Shown here one piece after another: positions 56,414 to 64,000 of a stretch of 64,000 nucleotides of DNA. The stretch covers positions 62,001 to 126,000 of the forward strand of contig CAJJDP010000166.1 in the NCBI GenBank assembly GCA_905182995.1, in the 5' to 3' direction. The stretch's first letter is position 1. Each line of letters opens with the position of its first letter. The position numbers were made by a program, and so were the translations under genes. Origin of the DNA: Paramecium octaurelia. Lineage: Eukaryota > Ciliophora > Oligohymenophorea > Peniculida > Parameciidae. The notes beneath the pieces are model-generated. The model saw only the letters and a list, made by a program, of their open reading frames with translations. It did not search any database and was not told the DNA's origin.

Positions 56414-59400
56414 ATGTTTATTTAAATTCTTACTATCATATTTTCATAGTTTGTATATGTAAAATCACAATGGACAGCCTTTGTCTGTTTTTTATATTTT
56501 GATTAGGAATTTACTCAAAACTCGGGGGGATTGGCACCTTACAAATCCGGAGGATTTTTATTGCCTTCAAGCTAAACAACAGCAAATTTTATCAGTTGTA
56601 CGACCCCTTAAACAAGCTATATTACTTTAAATAATCTATATTTAAGTGCTGAATATTTTAATTCTTTTAGTTTGTAAGGTGAGAATTGGATATCTATGGA
56701 TTTATATTTTCAGAGTACATGGCCCTCTTCAAATATTGAATTTAAGTTTGGATCATTTTCTTACATATATACCTATACTTCCCCATCCACTTATCCATTA
56801 ACAGGGGGATTTTGTGATAGTTATTCTTATGAAGTTAAAACTGTGAATTTTACATATACTGTTACAGGAACAACCATTCAAGAAAATTTTTAAATTAAAT
56901 CCTATAATACAAATTCTGGACAAGTATCATTTAGAAACTTGTATTTCTCCAAAATACAATGCTATCCATCGTGTAAGTTGTGCACAGGTCCTAATTATAA
57001 TCAATGTTCAAGTTGCTATTATGGAGTACCGACAAATAACATTTGTCCACCTTGTGGATTAAATTAGTTCTATTGGAAGTACTAAGGATGCTATAACATT
57101 TGTTAAATTGATTCTCCATTTTTAAAAAATGGATTTTGTTAACAATATCCAAGTATAATTTTATTTAATATGTCTTAGTTTCTACAATAGAATCTGCTTA
57201 TTCGAGCAATTAGATACAGGCTTTGAGATGGTAAATTATATATGACCCACAGCATCTAGAGACAAATTATACTTTAAATTATTAATATGTATATGGAGTA
57301 TTTAGGTTTAATTCTGGTATCAATAGATATATGGATGGTTTACCTAAATATTCTTATTAGACTTATTTGGTTGGGCTGGTAATTACAATCATGACTTATA
57401 ATGAAATTCCACTTAATTGTGGAATATAGTTTAAGATTAATAATACTTATTATGGATCTATTTATAGGAATGCTTCTGGAATTCAAACCCATAGAGTCAA
57501 AATATCTCAAATTACTGGCTCTGGATCATACCTTTCGTATTCCTCGAGTAATTTGTATTAAATTATTACATATGTTGACATTCCTAAATACTCATTTGTA
57601 TTTTCAGTTGTAGGAAATTACACGTAATTATTAATTTATCTAACTTAGTGTTGACACAGCAGGATGGGGAATGTATGGAGTCTAAGTAACGTCAGGATAT
57701 TGTTCTAATTTGTGCTAATTGTGTGAAGTATCGTTTAAATGTATAACTTGTTAAAGTGGATACTATTTTTATCGCGATGGTAGTTGTACATCTAGTTGCT
57801 AAAATCCTTATTAAAGACTGGCTGGCTCTTATTGTTATGATTACGATGACGAAACACCTTGTATTACATAAATAATAATTAGACTCCTCATATTTGATTA
57901 AGGAAAATATAAATGCTGCTGGTGACCCTGAATAATATTCAAAGTATACTTTAATTTCTCAAATTGGATAAAACTTTTTGAAAGGATCGGATATCTATTT
58001 TTCATTTTATAAATATTAAAGACTCTTTGGAGGACCTTATGTATGGGCATAAGCAAAATTCTAAAGGGTTTTTACAATTCCATCTCCTCATCATAGTGTC
58101 ACAATAGCATTTTATATTTTATATGGGCCATATTTCCCTTAAGATGGACAATTTATATATACAATTGAGAATAATGTACCAGTTATTAAATCAACTGCAA
58201 TTTTTTATTCAACTTATTATGATGCAAAATACGACAAAGTATATGAAAAACTCAATCATAATGCAAGTACATTAACAATCACTTGGGAATGCTTTGGACC
58301 AAATAATGAACCAATAGATGCATTTTGTGGAGTCTATAATTATTATATTGCCGTTCATAATTGCTAACCTTATTGTTTATAATGTTCAGATTAATCTACA
58401 TGCACTTAATGGAACAGCACTTATGATTCTAATATCGTTAAATTTTCTTAAGCAGACTGTTTGATTAACCAATATCATGATAAAGAATCTGTAAGATGCT
58501 TAGAATGTCCATAATCCTGTTTAACATGTACATCTAAATTAGATTGTTAAACATGCAAACCGACTTATACCTAATCTAAATTAGGATGCATTTGCAGAAT
58601 GAATCAATATGAAGATTCAAATCAATGTTTTGATTGTCCAATTGAATGCAATTAATGTGTAACTCCTACTGAATGTATAGAATGTTTAATTTCTAATAAT
58701 AGAAAATTATCAAATGGTTAATGCAATTGCATTGATGGGTATTATCATATTTCATATAATCCTTAATGTTAGAAATGTCATTCATTTTGTAAAACTTGTA
58801 CTGGGCCAACATCTTCTGAGTGCTTAACTTGCAATAATATTGTTAATATTGAACAAGTAGGATCTATTTGTAGATGTCAAGCGGGATTTTCTTATTAAGA
58901 TGCAACAAATAGTTGTTCTTCTTGCCATTCATCATGCGAAACATGTTTTGGATCCACATATAATGGCTGTTTAACATGCAATCCTACTTTACATAGAATA
59001 TTAAAAGGATTAGAATGTGTATGTTCACCTGGTTATTATGAATTAAATAATATTTGTACAAGTATATTTAATAATCATATTATAGATTGCCCTGTTGCAG
59101 AATAGACATCTCTAAGTTAATGTTATAAACTTTGCTAAAACAATCAATATATATGGCAAACTATTAATTGTAGTTCTTGCGATTCTGGATTTTAATTAGT
59201 ATCAGGGTAATGTCAACCCATTTGTGGAGATTCATTAATAAAAGGATATGAATAATGCGAAGATAATAATACAAACCTTAATGATTTATGTTATAATTGT
59301 TAATATCAATGTCAAGCTCATTGTTTAACTTGTAATTAATCTACAACCCTGCCTTGTCCTGATATTTGTGGAGATGGAATTATATCAGGAATCGAAGAAT

Positions 59401-62400
59401 GTGAAGATGGAAATATTACTGAATATGATGGATGTTTTAATTGTAAATATTAATGTTAACCTTAATGTACAAAGTGCATATAAGGATAATGTTTTGAGTG
59501 TGCAACTGGTGGTTGGCAAGTTGATACTACAGTAACTCCTTGGTAATGCAAACAAATTTGTGGAGATATGATATTAGTTGGAAGTGAATAATGTGATGAC
59601 GGAAACTCTTCTGATACAGATGGTTGCAAAGATTGTATGTATTTCTGTAGACTTGGTTGTTCTTCTTGTGATTATTCAACTAACACATGCTTAAATTGTA
59701 ATTTGTCTGGCTTAGTTCCTTATTCTTACTATTGTAAAAATATATGCGGAGATGGCATAGTCGCAATTGATCCTTCTGGGTTTTTTACAGAGTAATGCGA
59801 TGATGGAAATACTATTAATTATGATGGTTGCAGTAGTACCTGTGAATTTTAGTGTTAAAACTCATCTATTTGCACTAATTGCATTGATTATAAATGTGAA
59901 GCATGTGCTGTTGGATACACTCTTTCGAGTCAAAAAATATGCATACCGATTTGTGGGGATTTGCAGATTGTAGAATTTGAATAATGTGAGCTAACATTTA
60001 TACTCCCATACAAAGGTTGTTAAAATTGCTTAGCCAAATGTCAAAATTCTTGTCTAACGTGTGATAATTCTGGGCTTGGCTGTCTAGCATGCTAAACTGG
60101 TTACACACGTATTGATTATTTATGTTATTCAATCTGTGGAGATGAAATAGTAACCTAAGATGAAGAATGTGATGATGGTAATTTAATTATTGGAGATGGA
60201 TGTCATTTCTGTAAATTTAGTTGCTAGGATTCATGCCTTTATTGTCTTAAAGGAATCTGTAATTACTGCTAAGAAGGTTATCAATTAATACAATCTAAGT
60301 GTTACTCAATATGTGGAGATGGTGTTTAAAAATATAATGAACAATGTGATATAGTAACTTCATTGGAAACTTATCAAAATTGCTAATCTTGTAAATTTAC
60401 TTGTGATTTGAATTGCCTCTCGTGTTAATTTGGTATTTGTTAACAATGCAAAGATGGATATTAACTATCTTCGAATAAATGGCATTGTGTTAAATCAATA
60501 TAATAGAATCCTATAATAATTGAAAACTGTAATATCTAAATTGAGGATAGTTGTGTTTAGTGTAAAGGTTATGCCTACTTTGAAAAAGGTGAGTAAAATT
60601 GCAAGTTAAAAGCAGCACCATTAAGTTTTTGCCAATATCATCTTAGATTATCTCCAGAGTTATATTGCAGTTAATGTTTTGATTACTGTGAGTCTTGTAA
60701 TGAAAACAATTGTCTCAATTGTTAAAGAGGCTATTATTTGGATGAAAATTATTCTTGTGTTTCATTATGTGGAGATGGCATAATAGCATAGGAGGAAGAT
60801 TGCGATTTTGGAAGTGAATAAGAAATAGATACTTGTTTAAATTGTAGCTTCTAATGTCCTCAATATTGTATGTCTTGCGTTTATGGTGTTTGTTATCAAT
60901 GCTTAGTAGGATTTTATTTGAATAATTTGAATAATTAATGTACTTCTGTTTGTGGTGATAGTATATTAGCGAATGATGAAGCTTGTGATATTGGCAATGA
61001 ATTAGGATATGATGGTTGTGTTTAGTGTTAATATAAATGTCAAGATGAGTGTTTGGATTGCTAATTGGGAAAATGCATGTTATGTGAACTTCCTCTAATA
61101 CTATTAAAAAGTAAGTGTGAAGAGATTAAGTAATGTGAAGGTTTAATTGGATTGTATTATGATAATGATAGTAATGATTGTTTACCATTCTGTGGAGACG
61201 AAATTGTGGCAGGTAATGAAGATTGTGAAGATTTCAATAATCTACCTGATGATGGATGTTATGAATGCAAATTTTAATGCTCAAAAGATTGTGAGGAATG
61301 TTTAGATAGAGTATGCATTAAATGCAAAACAGATTATTAATTAAATAATTATCAATGCTTGTTAGATAAATCAAATGATAATCTTAATTCTAGCATTATA
61401 GAAGAGCCTAAAGATGACGATCTCGATCCTAACATAATAATAGAAAATTAAAATAATGGTACAAGTACTGATAGTACAAAATTAGAATAGAGTTTATGGA
61501 AAGAAAATAAAATATGCCGAGGAGATTAATGTGTATATTCTAAAAAAGCCATCATGTAACTGACTTACATTAAATAATTATATGCTCTATAATATGTTGA
61601 TATTACATTTGACTAAGAAGTAAAAATTCAGGATAATATTTTAAAAGACCAAACACTATTTAATATTTCCCTCTAAGATTTAGATTCCTAGTATTATAAC
61701 ATTACTATAAATCCAATTTAAGATATTTCGTTCGATCTTTAATATGCTTAGTATTAGGTTGAGATTGAAATATTTTAACAGCTTTCAAAAAATCCTGTTC
61801 TCTTAGTTGAGTTGAATCAAGACTTTGTTAACTCAAATAATTAATCAATTCTTAATCCTAGTGAGTCAATTACTCTATAGCTACCAAAAATAATGTCTGA
61901 ATCATCAAAATAGATATCTAATTTGGCTTCATCATCCAACAAAGCCTTTATGATTGGAGCAATAACCATATGTGGAGTTTCTTTAATTTCTAGTTAAAGT
62001 TCCTTTGTTATTGAGACACTGAATCTGTTATAATATTAATCATTCTTACGATTTATTAATGTAGATTATCCTGAAAATCTCTAAATTTATTTTTAAGCAT
62101 AGGAGTTGCTATCTATAACATCTTATATATAATATTTTCAATTTGATGATTATTTAAATATAATAACAAGAAAAGAAAAATAGGTTAATCTAAGTGGAAA
62201 ATTTTAATAATATAATGTAGAGGCTGATCTTTTTACTAATTTTTTACCTCAATTCATTTAAATTGTAGCATTGGTACCACTACTGTATTTTGCCAGAAGT
62301 CTCTTTGTTTTGTTCTTTAAATTAGGCAAATACATGAAAAGTCTTGAATATCAAACAACCATAGAATCAAAGGTTTTAATGGCAATAATTAATTTATTAC

Positions 62401-63140
62401 TTAATTTCTAAAATCACGTCAATTAATTAACGAAATTAAGATATCTATAAAATTATCATAAAATACTACAACCCATTTATGTTAACTCATGGGATTTGAT
62501 TTTTAAAGTTATTTTATAACTTTATTATAATCGAATTGACAATTTGAGAAGTATTTTAACTACTATTTTTGCAACTTCAATATTTTTGATGTGTATTTGC
62601 TTGTTATTAAAGTCCTTTAGTATTTGTAGTAATCCTAAGGATTAAAATAATAAAGGAAATTAGTAAGTAAAATTCATTGCTTTAGATATTTCCAGAACGA
62701 TGTTTTTCCACATCGTATTGATAAAATTCTAAAGTTAATAAATTTTGCAATGGCTATTGATTTCTTTCAGCAATGTAAGCCAATTTTATTTAATTTACTA
62801 ATATAAAATATGTTCCAAATTCGATAGGATTATACTATTAACAATTGAAGGAGTTTTAACAGTATTTAGTTTAAGCTTATTCTTATATTTTGATTTTAGT
62901 TTGTTCTCTATTTAGTATGATAGCAAAGTGACTTTAGGCTTTATTCAAATGAATTTTTTGATAATGTGCCTTGGAATAGTATTTGCAAAGCAACTTTATC
63001 CTAAAATAAAATTAATTTTTAGCATATTATGTAAGCATGGGGAATTAAAAGCTGAAATAAAAGCTGAAGTAATTGCAGAAGTAAAAGCTGAAATCAAGGC
63101 TACAGTAAAGGCTGTTACAAGTAATAAGTTACCTTCCTGA
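56414..63140 (+). CDS. Giant Cys-rich surface-type membrane protein
   Basis: 2,209 residues after four introns (56483-56506, 24 nt; 57153-57178, 26 nt; 57624-57648, 25 nt; 57861-57882, 22 nt). Begins with a signal peptide, MFIQILTIIFSQFVYVKSQW. Residues ~25-650 alternate beta-rich, Thr/Ser-rich domains with Cys clusters (CYPSCKLCTG, CSNLCQLCEV). Residues ~650-930 hold furin-like repeats of C..C..TC...T..C..C. Residues ~930-1640 hold about ten copies of CGDxx...ExCDDGN...DGC..C. An acidic spacer and a ~250-residue region follow, then six or seven hydrophobic helices (IVALVPLLYFARSLFVLFF, ILTTIFATSIFLMCICLLL, ILLTIEGVLTVFSLSLFLYF). The tail repeats KAEIKAEV. Likely a cell-surface or secretory-pathway protein; ligand unknown. 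Not a GPI-anchored surface antigen, since it has several C-terminal helices. Confidence 0.85.
59220..61330 (+). repeat. Protein-level Cys-rich repeat array, about ten units (Myxococcus Cys-rich/DUF4215-like)
   Basis: Units of roughly 65-75 residues begin with [IVLF]CGD and carry ExC[DE]DGN, for instance CGDGIISGIEECEDGN, CGDMILVGSEQCDDGN and CGDEIVTQDEECDDGN, then DGC..C...C...C..C. DNA identity between units is low, so these are old duplications kept for protein structure, unlike the fresh 72-bp array at 5.1-6.7 kb. The pattern matches the extracellular Cys-rich repeat known from myxobacteria and ciliate surface proteins. Confidence 0.85.
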
Positions 63141-64000
63141 ATTAAATATATTTATATTATTAAAATTATTACTAAATTTTCACCAGCAATTCTCTTCTTA
63201 ACAATGAGTAATAATTTGTTGATTTTTAAACTGATATTTAATTCTTTAGTTAACTTTTGATTGTATTCAGTTGATCATTATTTTCTTAGAATTTATCTCA
63301 TTTTGTTCTTAGAATAAATTTACTTGTTTTACATTATATTTAATTATTAAATAAGTATGATTTCAAGATACATTATTAGGGTCATTAACAATAATGTCCT
63401 AATTTCTGTTGCTAGATTATTTTGTATTGTTTTTCCATTATTAATAAATATAACTAATGGAGAACAAAAAGTAAATGGTAACCTCATATTATATGGACAG
63501 TTATTAAAAGATAAGTTGCTCAATCCTAAATCTATCAAGTTATTTATAACAATTCAAAAGAATTAAGTTGCAAAAGTGAAAGAATTGTTGAGTACATCGG
63601 TAAGTTATGTCAGATAATTTATATTGAAGATTTCTATTAGCAAATGATGTGTTGAAGGCAATTTAACAGATTGAGAAAATATAAAAGAAGATAGAATGTG
63701 TGGATTAGGAAAAAAATCAAATTTAATTAATTAAACTCAATTTGTAATACTTATATAGTCTACTCTGAGTAGTTTTATGTTCTCAAAGCAATTATTTTAT
63801 CCTATATGAAAAATATTTAATTATTCATTCCATTCTTTATGCAGCAGTATTATATTTAACAGTATTTTATTTAAATTTGTTTTTATATCTATCAGATTCT
63901 TTATTTATTTGTGGTTATGCTTGACTATTTTGATCTAGAGCAAACAAATTAACAGGTGCTTGACTAGTCATCATTGATGTTTATGAATTCTGAGCAGGTT
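63141..64000. other. Downstream end of window, no confident gene
   Basis: 860 bp after the giant membrane protein. A plus frame 63357-63647 (96 residues) is described separately. After it, one plus frame is open from 63656 to the window edge (hydrophobic, ILSYMKNIQLFIPFFMQQYY), and another short one (63646-63760) has QQIEKIQKKIECVDQEKNQI. They cannot be joined by a standard short intron that I can find, so this may be a decayed gene or the 5' part of a gene continuing past 64000. Confidence 0.35.
63357..63647 (+). CDS. Possible small gene, unrecognised; weak
   Basis: Begins MISRYIIRVINNNVLISVAR with a signal-like hydrophobic stretch (LFCIVFPLLINITNGEQ), then a more polar part (GQLLKDKLLNPKSIKLFI) and KVKELLSTS, stopping at TGA 63645-63647. 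The overall shape (hydrophobic N-terminus, polar body) would suit a secreted or membrane protein. A GT...AG intron near 63592 could change its end. No family. Confidence 0.3.

Noticed and set aside
1-64000. Bacterial or phage origin suggested by compactness and stop/start overlaps
   Set aside because: Spliceosomal introns, eukaryotic snRNP, ribosomal, EZH, calpain and dynein-assembly genes, and reassigned UAA/UAG exclude it.

Overview
This window is ciliate macronuclear DNA, almost certainly from Paramecium (aurelia-type). Three things show it. The sequence is very AT-rich and tightly packed. Long reading frames run through hundreds of in-frame TAA and TAG codons and end only at TGA, so UAA and UAG are read as Gln (code 6). 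When a conserved protein breaks frame, the break is repaired by a GT...AG intron of only 19-31 nt. I placed about 52 such introns, and every spliced model below sums to a whole number of codons. A standard-code gene finder fails almost completely here. All coordinates are gene spans; introns are listed inside each entry.

Layout. 1-8.9 kb: the 3' part of a giant gene (about 2,950 visible codons) with an internal 24-residue/72-bp coding tandem array and a vWA-like C-terminal domain. 10-16.6 kb: an EF-hand protein with an N-myristoylation signal, the U5 snRNP factor AAR2, a small unknown gene overlapping AAR2, the U4/U6 snRNP protein PRPF4, and an OSCA/TMEM63 (CSC1-like) mechanosensitive-type channel. 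16.7-20 kb: two tandem paralogues of an unknown two-helix membrane protein family. 20-23.4 kb: a Ser/Thr kinase (minus) and an SLC35-type nucleotide-sugar transporter (plus). 23.4-30.3 kb: three consecutive plus-strand genes with RING-like Cys/His modules, the last fused to a complete calpain protease. 30.4-31.3 kb: a six-exon unknown gene, then an unusually long gene-poor stretch (31.3-33.5 kb).

33.5-45.1 kb: an ankyrin protein; then on the minus strand an Enhancer-of-zeste (EZH) histone methyltransferase, a clamp-loader-like AAA protein, a Ulp1/SENP SUMO protease and a second kinase; then small unknown genes, a C2H2 zinc finger, and a pseudokinase-MORN fusion. 45.2-55.1 kb: a long coiled-coil protein, ribosomal protein uS7/RPS5, a WBP2-like GRAM protein, an unknown cytoskeletal-style protein, DNA topoisomerase IB, and the dynein assembly factor DNAAF1. 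56.4-63.1 kb: a 2,209-residue Cys-rich surface-type membrane protein with about ten repeats of a CGD...E.CDDGN unit. The last 0.9 kb has no confident gene.

The genes do not form an operon-like pathway. There are local themes: two spliceosome genes close together; a minus-strand run of chromatin/SUMO/replication-type genes (EZH, clamp loader, Ulp1); a RING-like trio; and ciliary or cortical candidates (DNAAF1, MORN, coiled coil). Function calls rest on motifs and remembered family sequence, not on searches.
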